The notes: a model not told the origin generated them from the sequence alone. Counted from the stretch's first letter, positions 7,384 through 16,849 are shown. The stretch is 64,000 bases of DNA from Catenulispora sp. MAP5-51 (GCF_041261205.1 NZ_JBGCCH010000005.1:310001-374000); one strand, 5' to 3'. Made by a program: numbers and translations.

Positions 7384-9522
7384 TCACGAGACCTTCGTGA
7401 TCGCCACCGCCTGTCCCGCGTCGCCGAACGCCTGCCCGGCGAGCTGCCAGGTGCCGTTCACGTACTCCAGGGCCAGGCCGCTGTTGCGGTTGACCAGCTT
7501 GTAGTGGCCGATGCCGGCCAGGGAGGTGTTCGTCGCGGCCGCGATGGCCGAGGCGGACGATCCTGTGCTCAGGGTCTGCGGGGTGTCGTTGCCGATCGGC
7601 TGGAGGTACCACTGGTCGGCGCCGCCGGGGGAGCCGTTGCCGCCGTTGCCGGTGGGGTCGAAGTTCGCCTGCTGGGTGCCGGTCGCCACGGGGGCGCCGA
7701 TCGCGCGGGTCTGCTGGACCGTGCTGCCGGTGGACTGGAGGTAGGCGCCGGTGCTGGCGTTCACCAGCTTGTAGAAGCCGGTGCGGTAGGCGGTGGACCA
7801 CTGGTCCATCACCGGGACCAGGCGCCAGGCCGTGCCGGTGCTGTCGCTCAGGGTGTGGCCGCCGAGGGCCAGGCCGTAGGAGGCGCCGGCGGCGAAGCTG
7901 ATCGCGGTGCCGGTGGAGTCCACCGGGGTGGCCTGGGTCGAGAAGTGCGTCTGGCTTGCGGAGTGCGGGGTCATGCTGACGTCCCACATGCCGCCGGTCA
8001 GGCCCGAGACCATGCGGTAGGAGCGGCTGCTGACGTTCTGGTTGGTCAGGCTGCCGTAGTCGATGCTCGTCAGGTAGGAGTTCGAGGCGCCCGAGGGTTC
8101 CGTGCCGACGATCGACAGGCTGTCCGGGTTGCCCATGTCAGGGGTCTGGTAGACATTGGTGTCGTAGCCGACGCCCTGGTAGGTCAGCGAGAACGGGTTG
8201 AAGGTGAAGGCTGTCTCCTGGACCACGTTCGGCGTGATGTACAGCCGGTGCGTGGCAGTGTCCAGGAACTCCGCGCCGCTGAGCGTCGTGCTCTCCGTCG
8301 CCCCGGTGGCGTCCGTCACCGCGACGTTGACCTTCGCGCTCACCGTGGAGACCGTCACCGAGCTGTTCTGAGCCGGGTCCTGGTAGCTGACCGAGGTCAC
8401 CGTGGTGCCGGAGGCGTTGGTGATCACGCCGGTCGAGGTGTTGGCGGTGTAGGTGTTGCCCGAGGTGTCGTTGAACGTGAACGTGTTGCCGTTCTGGTTC
8501 GAGTAGTACGCGCGGTAGTCCACCGACGAGCCGTCCGCGCCGGTCCCGGCGAAGTCGACCTGGTCCGTGGCCGGGTTGTACGACGGGTTCAGGTGCAGTG
8601 CGCTGCCCGCGACGCCCTCGTACCCGCCGACGCCCGGCTGGGTCCAGGTCCCGCCGTCCCACTTGTTCCAGGTCCCCGGCGCCATCTTGCCGCTGATCGG
8701 CGCGCGGGCCACGGCCGGCCAGTAGGCGAAGGTCGTGTAGTTCGGCTTGAACTTGATCTGGGTGTTGTAGACCACGTAGAAGTAGCCGGTCGCGTAGTCC
8801 ACGAACAGCCGGCAGCCGGCGACGCCGTAGTTCCAGGTCTTGCCCGATTGCGAGGAGGCGTCCTCGGAGTCGTTGCCCAGATACGGCGAGGTGATGATCT
8901 CGCCGCCGTAGTTCCAGGTCTGGCCCTGGTCGCTGGAGGAGGCGGTGAGGATCCGGTTGCCGTGGATGCCGGTGCCGATGCGCTGGTTCTGCGTCTGGCT
9001 GCTGCTGCCCCAGGGGTTGAAGTCGTACTCGTCGTTGACGACGCCGTACCACGTGCCGCTGCCCGGATCGACCCACACGCCGACCACGTCGCAGTGGTCG
9101 TCCTCGTACGGCGAGGGCGCCGCGTGCTGCGCCGCCTTGTCGATCTGGTAGCACAGCGAGCCGGGCTTGTTCCAGTAGGTGTCGGCCGTGGTCTCGGTGG
9201 TCCCGGAGCCCACCTGGTTGGTCAGCGCGCCCAGGTCGGTGTTGGTGAACGTGTTCGTGTCCGACCCGGTGTCGGTGGCGGCGTAGGTGGCGTAGGAGCT
9301 GAGCCAGTGGAACTGGCCGCCGGCGTCGGTGAACGCCGAGCCCGCGATGTCGCCGGTCAGCCCGGAGTTGAGGCTGCCGGTGTGGTCCAGGGTGTAGGTC
9401 GGGTACAGCGGGGTCGAGGCCTGCGCGGGGGTCGCGGCCAACGCCGCGATCCCCAGGGCGGCCACGCTGAGCAGGGCGCTGAGACGCCTGACCCGGCTCC
9501 GGCCACTGAGGTGCCGATGCAT
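7384..9522 (-). CDS. Secreted protein with C-terminal ricin-type lectin region
   Basis: The 712-residue product has a classic Sec signal (basic start, hydrophobic core, cleavage near A-Q-A-S at 33-36) and the ribosome-binding site AAGGAAC before its ATG. The large N-terminal part is rich in aromatic, Ser, Thr and Asn residues and has an S-S-D-Q-G-Q-T-W motif like the Asp-box of sialidase-type propellers. From about residue 555 the pattern F-Y-K-L-V-N-A-S-T-G-A-Y-L, W-Y-L-Q-P-I and H-Y-K-L-V-N-R-N-S-G-L-A-L fits ricin-type beta-trefoil carbohydrate-binding repeats. It probably binds or cuts an extracellular polysaccharide. A perfect 14-bp palindrome lies 24 bp upstream and links it to the LacI regulon of this cluster. 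Confidence 0.8.
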   Translation of the reverse strand: MHRHLSGRSRVRRLSALLSVAALGIAALAATPAQASTPLYPTYTLDHTGSLNSGLTGDIAGSAFTDAGGQFHWLSSYATYAATDTGSDTNTFTNTDLGALTNQVGSGTTETTADTYWNKPGSLCYQIDKAAQHAAPSPYEDDHCDVVGVWVDPGSGTWYGVVNDEYDFNPWGSSSQTQNQRIGTGIHGNRILTASSSDQGQTWNYGGEIITSPYLGNDSEDASSQSGKTWNYGVAGCRLFVDYATGYFYVVYNTQIKFKPNYTTFAYWPAVARAPISGKMAPGTWNKWDGGTWTQPGVGGYEGVAGSALHLNPSYNPATDQVDFAGTGADGSSVDYRAYYSNQNGNTFTFNDTSGNTYTANTSTGVITNASGTTVTSVSYQDPAQNSSVTVSTVSAKVNVAVTDATGATESTTLSGAEFLDTATHRLYITPNVVQETAFTFNPFSLTYQGVGYDTNVYQTPDMGNPDSLSIVGTEPSGASNSYLTSIDYGSLTNQNVSSRSYRMVSGLTGGMWDVSMTPHSASQTHFSTQATPVDSTGTAISFAAGASYGLALGGHTLSDSTGTAWRLVPVMDQWSTAYRTGFYKLVNASTGAYLQSTGSTVQQTRAIGAPVATGTQQANFDPTGNGGNGSPGGADQWYLQPIGNDTPQTLSTGSSASAIAAATNTSLAGIGHYKLVNRNSGLALEYVNGTWQLAGQAFGDAGQAVAITKVS

Positions 9523-9545
9523 GTGCGCACGTTCCTTTCCGTCGT

Positions 9546-9559
9546 AGTAAGCGCTTACT
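9546..9559. promoter_or_regulatory. LacI-type operator, perfect palindrome
   Basis: AGTAAGCGCTTACT is a perfect 14-bp palindrome upstream of the secreted ricin-type gene. Its central CG and half-site AGTAAGC are typical for LacI-family repressors. Near copies lie at 16864-16877 and 16989-17002. Confidence 0.75.
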
Positions 9560-9637
9560 TGAGAGGGAAGAAGGGAGGAACTGTGGTGCGAGGGAACTGT
9601 GGTGCGGTGAGCCCCAGAATCAGAACCAGAGTCAGAA

Positions 9638-11395
9638 TCAGGGCTCTTGGGTGCCGAGCGGCTCCACCGGCGCGGGCCACGGCCCGGCTCCGGCCCGCTC
9701 GGCGACGCGGACGGCCTCGGGCGGCAACTCGGTCAGCCCCTCAGCGTTGTCCTCCATGACGCTGTCGGCGCCGGAGAACGCAGGGGTGATCGTGTTGTCC
9801 GTCCAGTTGCCGGCCGCGCGGTTCTCGACCCCGTATTCGGCCCAGTTCGACACCCACTTGTAGCCGACCCGGGTGACGACGTTGCGCGCGACGAGGATGT
9901 GCGAACTCTGCTCGTCCAGGTAGATCCCGTTGCCGTCGTTCGCGGTGGTGCCGTACTCGGACCGGTCGATGTGGTTGCCCTGGACGATCGTCCCCCGCTG
10001 CGGGCCCTGCGTGTAGACGGCCCCGCCGTCGTACTGCCGCTCGGCCACGCGCAGCACGTCGACGATCCGGTTGCCGGTGATCCGGTTGTCCCCGAGCCAC
10101 GGATCCTGCGCCTCGGGCTGGTTCCATCCCCAGCCGACGCTGATGCCCGAGTACGGCAGGTGCTCCAACGTGTTGTGGTCGATGACCAGGTTCCGGGTGT
10201 ACCCGCCCCAGACGGCGACCGAGTCCGTGAACTCCGCACCGGTGCCGCGGAAGGTGTTGAAGGACACTGTGTTGTGCTCGTCGGCCTGCTCCAGGGCCGG
10301 ATGCGGATCGATGTCGCCGACGTAGACACCGCCGGAGGACAGGTCGCTGAACGTGCAGGCCGTGACCGTGGTGTCCTTGGTCCCCGCCTCCAGCACGGCT
10401 CCCGCTCCGCCGAGGTGCACGAACTCGCAGCCGCTCACCGTGACCTGCCGTCCCCCGCGCACGGTCAGCGCCGCGACCGGCTTCGTGTAATGGGATCCGG
10501 CCTCGCCGAGCGGACCCGACGCACCGGTCAGCGTGAATCCCGCCTGGGCGCCGACATAGCCGTCGTCGGACCGGTGCCAAGCGGTGTGGCTGAACGTCAG
10601 GCCTTTGAGAACGAGGTCGTGCGCACCGTTCAGGACCACCAGCTGTTCACAGGCGGGCACCATGACCTCCGCGTTTACCATGTCCTCGCCCTCACGCGGA
10701 AGATACGTGACAGTCCGGTCATCGGAGTTCCAGACGAAGTGCCCGGGCTCCATGAGGAGTTCCAGGGCGTTGGTGGCGAACATCGACCACCCGTGGATCT
10801 CGGTCCCGACCGCCGTGTTGTCCCAGTGCGGTCCGACCCGGCCGGTGCCCGGCAGCGCGTTGGTCCAGCAGGGTTCTGCGAAACGGATCAGGTCGCCCGA
10901 GACTTCCACGATCCGGCAGTGGTAGTCGCGCCACCGCACCCGGAACACCATCTCGACATCCGATGGACGCGCATAAGCGGCGACCCCGAGTGAGCCGGCG
11001 CCGGTCATCCCCTCCGGGCCGATCTTGCAGTCGTCGTGGTCTAGCCAGTCGCTGCGCGCCCACGGTGCTCGCAGGCTATTGACATAGAGCTGGCGAGGCG
11101 CGGGAATCCCTTCCGGGACGGTCGCGACCCACCGGCCATCGCCACCGACATCGCCGGCCGGCTGCCATTCATGGAGCGCGATGCCTCCAGAGAGCTCAAC
11201 GCGCCCGCCGGGCTCGGCGGTCCACGTCACCGTGTGGCCGTTGCGCCCGGAGTCCAGGTCGGTGAGGACCAGGGGAGCGGTCCGCGCATAGGTTTTGGCG
11301 CTCAGCCGCACCTCCAGGTCCTGCCCCTGCCCGGCCGCGAGCAGCCTTCGCACCTCGTTCTGTGCGACGTCCAGATCGTCAAAGCTCAGCAGCAC
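9638..11395 (-). CDS. Right-handed parallel beta-helix protein, glycan-active
   Basis: I place the start at a GTG overlapping the end of the PL8 gene by 17 bp, since AGGAG lies about ten bases before it; the longer frame runs back into the lyase gene. The 585-residue protein has an N-terminal D-L-D-S-G-R-N-G-H-T-V-T-W-T block and R-Q-L-Y-V-N-S-L-R. Beta-helix rungs rich in V-x-G-N and N-x-I follow (residues about 280-540), including G-G-A-V-Y-T-Q-G-P. It resembles the secreted protein at 23310-25991 and proteins placed near glycoside hydrolase family 141 (family placement is my recollection, not tested). It has no signal peptide, so it may act on imported oligosaccharides together with the lyase. 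Confidence 0.75.
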   Translation of the reverse strand: MLLSFDDLDVAQNEVRRLLAAGQGQDLEVRLSAKTYARTAPLVLTDLDSGRNGHTVTWTAEPGGRVELSGGIALHEWQPAGDVGGDGRWVATVPEGIPAPRQLYVNSLRAPWARSDWLDHDDCKIGPEGMTGAGSLGVAAYARPSDVEMVFRVRWRDYHCRIVEVSGDLIRFAEPCWTNALPGTGRVGPHWDNTAVGTEIHGWSMFATNALELLMEPGHFVWNSDDRTVTYLPREGEDMVNAEVMVPACEQLVVLNGAHDLVLKGLTFSHTAWHRSDDGYVGAQAGFTLTGASGPLGEAGSHYTKPVAALTVRGGRQVTVSGCEFVHLGGAGAVLEAGTKDTTVTACTFSDLSSGGVYVGDIDPHPALEQADEHNTVSFNTFRGTGAEFTDSVAVWGGYTRNLVIDHNTLEHLPYSGISVGWGWNQPEAQDPWLGDNRITGNRIVDVLRVAERQYDGGAVYTQGPQRGTIVQGNHIDRSEYGTTANDGNGIYLDEQSSHILVARNVVTRVGYKWVSNWAEYGVENRAAGNWTDNTITPAFSGADSVMEDNAEGLTELPPEAVRVAERAGAGPWPAPVEPLGTQEP

Positions 11396-13103
11396 GTCTC
11401 GCCGTCTCCTCTTCGCTGGCTCCCGGCAGGAGCACGTACATGTATCCGGCTCCCCGCGGCGAGATGCCGTGGTCGAGCCACAGGGTGTGGAAGACACGCC
11501 GCACCTCGACCTCGTCGCCCTCGGTCGAGACGCCCACGTCGATCGCGTGCCACGTCCCGGTGCGCTCCTCGCGCAGCGCCATCAGATCGACGCCGCCGGG
11601 GAACACGTAGCCGCCGACGCCCTCCAAGTGGGCCCACTGCACACTCAGGTGGCGGCGCTCGATTCCGAGGTCCGGCGGTTGCGCGACACCGTCCACGACG
11701 AACCGCCGGCCGGCGTCCGCCCGCAGGTTCCGGTTCTCCACGATCGTCTCGATCCGGCGGCCGTCGGAGGCGGAGATGTCCGTCCCGAGCGCGACCACGG
11801 CGTCGTCCAGGAAGTGCCACCGCTTGTGCGCCCGCAGCGTGCTCCCCTCGCCGTGCAGGTCGAGCTCGGCGGTGCCGAACCCGCCGTCGAACAGCGTCCC
11901 GCCGGCGACCCGGTTCGGCGCCGTGATCGCGCCGGTGCCCCGGCCCGAGCCGCGTCCGACGTCCTCGCGCCGCCGCGTGTCGACGGTCGTGCCGGGGAGC
12001 CGGTAGGGGTCGACCGTCGGCCAGAACTCGTCCGTGTAGTGGTCGGGATCGCAGAGGTCGTAGATGTAGAGCATGCCGTCGCCGGTGTACCAGCCGTGCA
12101 GGTTCTCGCCGTTGCCGCACTCATAGCGCGCGATGCGCTCGGAGGACAACGACAGCGCGGCGGACCAGCGCGGCCGGTGGTGCACGACGCGCTCCATCGC
12201 ACCGAACACGTGGAACCCGATCGGCCGTCGCAGCGCGCTCCAGCGCTCGACATATGAGGCGGGAGCGCTCTCCGCCAGCACCCGGATCGCGTCGAGCGTC
12301 GCGGCGCCGATGTCCCGGTCCCGCGAATGCTGCCGCGCGATGGCCCGGCCCCGCACCGTGTCCATCATCCGGCCCTCGAACAGGAACGGCAGGAACGACT
12401 TCTCGACCGCGTCGAAGACCACTGACACGCCGGGATCGGTGACCTCCCACGGCGAACCGCGTAGCAGTGCCAGGATCTCCGCGACCGACGTCAGCAGCAC
12501 GACGCCGTACGACCCGGTGTAGGCGACCGTGTCGTGCTGGATGAACGACCCGTCCTCGTAGAAGCCGTCGCCGGAGGTCGCGTACTCGAACAGCGGCGAC
12601 AGCCCGTTCCGGGCCAGAGCAACGCGATCGGCGTCCCCGGCGAGCAATCCGGACAGCGCGACGATCAGGGCTTTGTCAGCGCGGTTGGCCCCGGTCTCGC
12701 TAAGCGGCGACCATGGTCCGGACTTCACCCGGCGGTCGGGGTCCGGACAGAACCACTGCACCGCCGCGAGGTAGTCCTTCAGGTCGGACTCGGGAAGCTG
12801 CGTGCGAAGCAGGACGCAGATGTCCAGCAGGATGCGCGGGGTCCCGATCTCCCAGTGCCACCAGTTGCCGGTCTCCTCGGCTTCCGGGTGGAAGGCGTTC
12901 TCATGCAGGAAGCGTAGGGCGTCTACGACGGTCGCGGTCGCGCTGGGGTCTGCCAGCGTCAAGGTCCGCAGCTGCGCGTAGCTCAAGGTGGTGTGTCCTT
13001 CGTCGGACACATCGAGATCCAGCTGGATCCCGGTGGCTTTGATTCGGCTGCGGAGCTGTCGCTCGTACCGGGCGAGCAGCTCCTCGAATATCGCTTCCCG
13101 CAT
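11379..13103 (-). CDS. Polysaccharide lyase family 8 protein, no signal peptide
   Basis: The 574-residue protein carries the PL8 signatures in order: N-W-W-H-W-E-I-G at 80-87, T-G-A-N-R at 137-141 (catalytic Asn140) and D-G-S-F-I-Q-H-D-T-V-A-Y at 184-195 (His190), with tyrosines at 195 and 199. PL8 enzymes split uronic-acid glycans such as hyaluronan, chondroitin or xanthan by beta-elimination. Typical members are secreted and 700-1000 residues long. This one has no signal peptide and ends early, apparently lacking the C-terminal beta domain. It lies 16 bp after the binding-protein gene and overlaps the next. I infer a cytoplasmic lyase for imported oligosaccharides; the exact glycan is unknown. 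Confidence 0.9.
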   Translation of the reverse strand: MREAIFEELLARYERQLRSRIKATGIQLDLDVSDEGHTTLSYAQLRTLTLADPSATATVVDALRFLHENAFHPEAEETGNWWHWEIGTPRILLDICVLLRTQLPESDLKDYLAAVQWFCPDPDRRVKSGPWSPLSETGANRADKALIVALSGLLAGDADRVALARNGLSPLFEYATSGDGFYEDGSFIQHDTVAYTGSYGVVLLTSVAEILALLRGSPWEVTDPGVSVVFDAVEKSFLPFLFEGRMMDTVRGRAIARQHSRDRDIGAATLDAIRVLAESAPASYVERWSALRRPIGFHVFGAMERVVHHRPRWSAALSLSSERIARYECGNGENLHGWYTGDGMLYIYDLCDPDHYTDEFWPTVDPYRLPGTTVDTRRREDVGRGSGRGTGAITAPNRVAGGTLFDGGFGTAELDLHGEGSTLRAHKRWHFLDDAVVALGTDISASDGRRIETIVENRNLRADAGRRFVVDGVAQPPDLGIERRHLSVQWAHLEGVGGYVFPGGVDLMALREERTGTWHAIDVGVSTEGDEVEVRRVFHTLWLDHGISPRGAGYMYVLLPGASEEETARRAAEL

Positions 13104-13119
13104 GAGCGGCGTCCGCCCC

Positions 13120-14811
13120 TCAGCTCTTCGGCGCGCTCGCGTACGCCTGCTCGAACTCCGACCGGATCTGGTCGCCGCCTTGGCTGCGCCAGGTCTTCAG
13201 CGCGGAGTCGAAGGCGCTCATGCCCGACTGCCCGCCGACGATCTGCGTCACGGTGTCCGTGACCGCCTTGTACAGCGAGACGCCCTGCTTGCCGTAGGTC
13301 GGCGAGTACAGCGTCGCGGTCGGGTCCGCCAGGGCCATCGGCACCAGCTCGGAGTAGGCCTGGTGGACCGCGTCGGTCAGGTCGTTGACGCCGGGGTTGT
13401 AGGTGACCAGCTGCGGCGCCGCGACGTACTTCCAGGTGACGTTCGCGTCGTTCTTGCCCTGCGCGGTCTGCACCGGGTTGTGGTTGGCGTCCAGCGTGTA
13501 GTCCGTGCCCTCGACGCCGTAGGTCTTGAGCAGGTACTCCTCGGTGCCGAACGGCGCGGCCAGGAAGTCGGCGAGCTTGAGCACCTCGGCCAGCTTCGCC
13601 GGGTCCGCCTTCTTCAGCATGGTGCCGGCGAAGACCACGTTGTCCTGGTAGGCCACGCCGGGCCCGCCGTTGGCGCCGAACGGGACGAACGGCATCAGCT
13701 TGGCGTTCGGGTCGATCTTCTGCGCGGTGGCCCAGACGCTGGTGGACAGCGCCGGCAGGCCGTCGTAGATCAGCGCGGCCTTGCCGGACTGGAACGCGTC
13801 CTCCATCTTGGCCTTGGTCCAGCCCTGCGAGCCCGGGTAATAGCAGCCGGCCTTGGCCACGTTCACCATGAACTCCAGCGCGGCCTTGAACTCGTCGGTC
13901 TCGATGTCGGCGGTCATCTTGCCGCCACCGTCCACCCGCCACTTGTTCGGGACGCCGAAGATCTGCTGGAAGATCTGGAGGCAGTAGTAGTTGCCGTTGG
14001 AGCTGGTGGCCAGCGCGTAGCGGTCCTTGCCCGGGTTCGTCAGCTCCTTGAGGAGCGTGAAGAAGTCGTCGGAGTTCTTGATGTCCTTGTAGCTGTTGAC
14101 GCCTGCGGCGGCGAACTGGTCCTGCCGGTACAGCCCGGCGCCGGCGCTGATGCCGCGCGGGATCGGGATGAAGTAGAGCTTCCCGGCCACCGTGCACTGC
14201 TCCCAGAACACCTTCGGGATCGCCGCCAGGTGCGGGTACTCCTTGACCTTGTCCCCGCCGATGAGCTCGGTGAGGTCGGCGATCTGCGAGTCCAGGAACT
14301 GCGGCAGGTTGCTGATGGTGGGCACGCCGGCCAGGCCGTCGTACTGGATCAGGTCCGGCAGGCCGCCGCCGGCGATCAGCGTCGAGAGCTTGGTGTCGAA
14401 GTCGTCGCCGACCACCATCGTGAGGTCGACGCTCGCGCCGATCTTCTTCTCCATCGCCTGCCACGCCGGGTTCGAGCCCCGGGCCGGGGGAGGAGCGGTG
14501 AACAGCGGCGTCATCGCCGAGAACTTGCCCCCGGACAGCGGCGGGCTGGCGAACGCGGTGGTCGGCGAGGCCGGATAGCTGTAGAAGCCGGCCGGGACGC
14601 CGGCGTCGGTGCCCGGCAGGTCCGGCTTCGGGCCGTCGGCCAGCGGCGTGTACGTCGGCAGTTGGACCTGCGCGGCGCTGCCGGCCTTGTTCACGGTCGC
14701 GGCCTTGCCGCTGCCGCACGCGGCCAGCGTCGAGCCGCCGGCGGTCAAAGCCGCCGCGGCGCCGACGCCGCGCAGGAACCCGCGGCGCCCGAGGCTTTGG
14801 GGTGTGTGCAT
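13120..14811 (-). CDS. Extracellular solute-binding lipoprotein, LplA/YtcQ type
   Basis: The 563-residue protein has both a twin-arginine motif (R-R-G-F-L-R at 9-14) and a lipobox L-A-A-C ending at Cys32, so it is probably a Tat-exported lipoprotein. Its length and sequence style (for example W-x-K-A-K-M-E-D-A-F-Q-S-G-K-A-A) fit the large binding proteins that serve LplB/LplC permeases and take oligosaccharides. GGAGGAAGC precedes the ATG. It follows the two permeases on the same strand after a 90-bp gap of 15-bp repeats, and precedes the PL8 lyase. Oligomers produced outside would be bound here and passed to the importer. Confidence 0.92.
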   Translation of the reverse strand: MHTPQSLGRRGFLRGVGAAAALTAGGSTLAACGSGKAATVNKAGSAAQVQLPTYTPLADGPKPDLPGTDAGVPAGFYSYPASPTTAFASPPLSGGKFSAMTPLFTAPPPARGSNPAWQAMEKKIGASVDLTMVVGDDFDTKLSTLIAGGGLPDLIQYDGLAGVPTISNLPQFLDSQIADLTELIGGDKVKEYPHLAAIPKVFWEQCTVAGKLYFIPIPRGISAGAGLYRQDQFAAAGVNSYKDIKNSDDFFTLLKELTNPGKDRYALATSSNGNYYCLQIFQQIFGVPNKWRVDGGGKMTADIETDEFKAALEFMVNVAKAGCYYPGSQGWTKAKMEDAFQSGKAALIYDGLPALSTSVWATAQKIDPNAKLMPFVPFGANGGPGVAYQDNVVFAGTMLKKADPAKLAEVLKLADFLAAPFGTEEYLLKTYGVEGTDYTLDANHNPVQTAQGKNDANVTWKYVAAPQLVTYNPGVNDLTDAVHQAYSELVPMALADPTATLYSPTYGKQGVSLYKAVTDTVTQIVGGQSGMSAFDSALKTWRSQGGDQIRSEFEQAYASAPKS

Positions 14812-14820
14812 GCTTCCTCC

Positions 14821-14880
14821 GATGAGTGCGGTGCCAATGGTTGCGGTGCCAATGAGTTCGGTGCCGATGAGTTCGGTGCC
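14821..14880 (-). repeat. Four 15-bp direct repeats between permease and binding-protein genes
   Basis: Four exact-length units (14821-14835, 14836-14850, 14851-14865, 14866-14880) share the form RATGRKTKCGGTGCC on the plus strand. They fill most of the gap inside the operon, just before the ribosome-binding site of the binding-protein gene. They could affect mRNA folding or translation, or be neutral slippage. Confidence 0.85.
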
Positions 14881-14901
14881 AGATGGTGGTGCGGGACGTC
14901 C

Positions 14902-15810
14902 TCAGCCCTTGACGGCGCCGGTGAGCACGCCCTTGGTGAAGTAGCGCTGCAGGAAGGGATAGACGGCGGCGATCGGCACGACGCTCACCACGACGACGGC
15001 CATCTGCACCGCCTGCTGCGGCACGACCCCCTCGTTGGCCGCGCTGGTCGCCTCGCCGCCGATCACCAGGCCGCGCAGCACCAGGGCCAGCGGCCACTTG
15101 CTGGTGTCGTTCAGGTAGAGCAGGGCGTTGAAGAAGGCGTTCCAGTAGGAGACCGCGTAGAACAACGCCACGACCGCGAGCACGGCCTTGGACAGCGGCA
15201 GCACCACACGGGTGAGGATCCGCCAGTCCCCGAGACCGTCGATGCGGGCGGCGTCCAGCAGCTCGGCCGGCAGGTTCATGAAGAACGAGCGCAGCACCAC
15301 CAGGTTGAACGCGCTGACCAGGCTGGGCACCACGAGGGAGGCCAGGGTGTTGTAGAGCCCGAGCTTCTGCACGGTCAGGAACATGGGGATGACGCCCGGC
15401 GTGAACAGCATCGTGAACAGCGCGGTGGTCAGGAAGAACCGGCCGCCGACCACGCCGCTGCGGGACAGGCCGTAGGCCATCCCGATGGTGGCCGCCATGC
15501 TCAGCGCGGTGCCGACCACGGTGACCAGGAAGCTGATCCACAGCGCCTGGGAGACGATGCCGCCGCTGAACACGTAGCGGTAGGCGTCGAAGGTCGGGTG
15601 CGAGGGCCAGATCACCAGGCCGCCGGAGGCCGCGATGTCGGACTCCGAGGACAGGCTGGTCGCCACCACCGCCAGGAACGGATAGATCACCAGGGCGCTG
15701 ATCACCACGATCGTCACGGTCTTGGCGCCGCGCCCGAACCAGCTGGGCCGCTCCATCCACGGCGGCCGTCCGGTCAGTGCCGGCTTCGCGTCCATCTCAA
15801 CGGTCGCCAC
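14902..15810 (-). CDS. Carbohydrate ABC transporter permease, LplC/YtcP type
   Basis: The 302-residue protein starts at a GTG that overlaps the upstream permease by 14 bp. It has six hydrophobic segments and an EAA loop containing A-R-I-D-G-L-G-D-W-R, then P-L-S-K. The M-F-x-P-G-V-I-P segment near residue 140 is typical of the LplC branch. It forms the importer with the preceding permease. No ATPase gene is present in the cluster, so a shared ATPase is expected. Confidence 0.9.
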   Translation of the reverse strand: MATVEMDAKPALTGRPPWMERPSWFGRGAKTVTIVVISALVIYPFLAVVATSLSSESDIAASGGLVIWPSHPTFDAYRYVFSGGIVSQALWISFLVTVVGTALSMAATIGMAYGLSRSGVVGGRFFLTTALFTMLFTPGVIPMFLTVQKLGLYNTLASLVVPSLVSAFNLVVLRSFFMNLPAELLDAARIDGLGDWRILTRVVLPLSKAVLAVVALFYAVSYWNAFFNALLYLNDTSKWPLALVLRGLVIGGEATSAANEGVVPQQAVQMAVVVVSVVPIAAVYPFLQRYFTKGVLTGAVKG

Positions 15811-16849
15811 GGCTGTAGATCCCTTCCTGTCCGAAGCGGTGGGCGAGCTTGTTGGCGCCCAGGACGAGCACCAGCCCCACGACCGCCTTGATCAAGCCCG
15901 CCGCCGCGGCGGTGCCCCACTGCTGGGTGGCCACGCCGTGGTAGTAGACGTAGGTGTCCAGGACCTCGCCGGCCTTGGCGCCGACGGTGTCGCGCTGCAG
16001 GAGGATCTGCTCGAAGCCGACCGACAGGATCGTGCCCAGGCGCAGGATCAGCAGCAGGATGACGACCGGCATGATCCCCGGCAGCGTGACGCTGCGGAAG
16101 CGGCGCCAGCGTCCGGCGCCGTCCACCGCCGCGGCCTCGTACAGGCCCTGGTCGATGGCCAGCAGCGCGGCCAGGAAGATGATCGTGCCCCAGCCGCAGT
16201 CCTTCCAGATCGCCTGGATCGCCACCAGCCACGGGAAGAACCCGGGATCGGACATGAAGTCGAAGCGCGGCAGACCGGCCGCCGACATCATGTGCTGCAT
16301 CGCGCCGGTCGGGCCCAGGACCTCCTGGAAGATCGAGACGATCACCACCCAGCCGATGAAGTGCGGCAGGTAGACCACGCTCTGCACGAACTTGCGGATC
16401 TTCGCCGAGGCGACCGAGTTCAGCAGCAGCGCCAGCCCGATCGGGGCCGGGAAGAACAGGATCAGCTGGATCAGGCTGATGACGAAGGTGTTGCTCAGCG
16501 CGGACCAGAACGCCTGGTCGGCGAACAGGTCCGTGAAGTTCTGCAGGCCCAGCCACGTGCTGTGGATGAAGCCGGTGTACGGCTGGTAGTCCTCGAACGC
16601 GGCCAGGTACCCGAACAGCGGCGCGTAGCTGAAGACCGCGAAGTACAAGAACCCCGGCAGCATCAGCGCGAGCATCACCTTGTCGCGCTTGATCCGCTGC
16701 CACAGGGACAGCGAGGGGCGTGCGACGGTGCCGCCGGCCCGCCGGCTGCGCCGAGTGCGTCTGGTACGGCTGCGGGGAGGGCCGCCGACTGCGGCCTTCT
16801 CGGGCACGGACCTGGGGACCGGGCGGTCCGCGGCGCGTATCTCGGTCAA
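15797..16849 (-). CDS. Carbohydrate ABC transporter permease, LplB type
   Basis: First gene of the minus-strand operon, 350 residues, with a TTG start six bases after GGGAG. A basic tail of about 50 residues (many Arg) precedes the first helix. The F-x-x-Y-x-P-x-x-G segment, Y-L-P-H-F-I-G-W and an EAA loop (Y-E-A-A-A-V-D-G-A-G-R-W-R-R-F) mark the LplB/YteP branch. Its promoter region overlaps an operator-like site at 16864-16877, so transcription of the whole operon (permeases, binding protein, lyase, beta-helix protein) is probably repressed by the nearby LacI protein. Confidence 0.9.
   Translation of the reverse strand: MTEIRAADRPVPRSVPEKAAVGGPPRSRTRRTRRSRRAGGTVARPSLSLWQRIKRDKVMLALMLPGFLYFAVFSYAPLFGYLAAFEDYQPYTGFIHSTWLGLQNFTDLFADQAFWSALSNTFVISLIQLILFFPAPIGLALLLNSVASAKIRKFVQSVVYLPHFIGWVVIVSIFQEVLGPTGAMQHMMSAAGLPRFDFMSDPGFFPWLVAIQAIWKDCGWGTIIFLAALLAIDQGLYEAAAVDGAGRWRRFRSVTLPGIMPVVILLLILRLGTILSVGFEQILLQRDTVGAKAGEVLDTYVYYHGVATQQWGTAAAAGLIKAVVGLVLVLGANKLAHRFGQEGIYSRGDR

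Noticed and set aside
7243-9759. Long plus-strand frame opposite the ricin-type gene
   Set aside because: No ribosome-binding site or protein-like pattern; the minus strand has a signal peptide and lectin repeats.
12983-15891. Long open frames opposite or beside the importer genes on both strands
   Set aside because: They overlap well-identified permease, binding-protein and lyase genes and have shadow-like composition.
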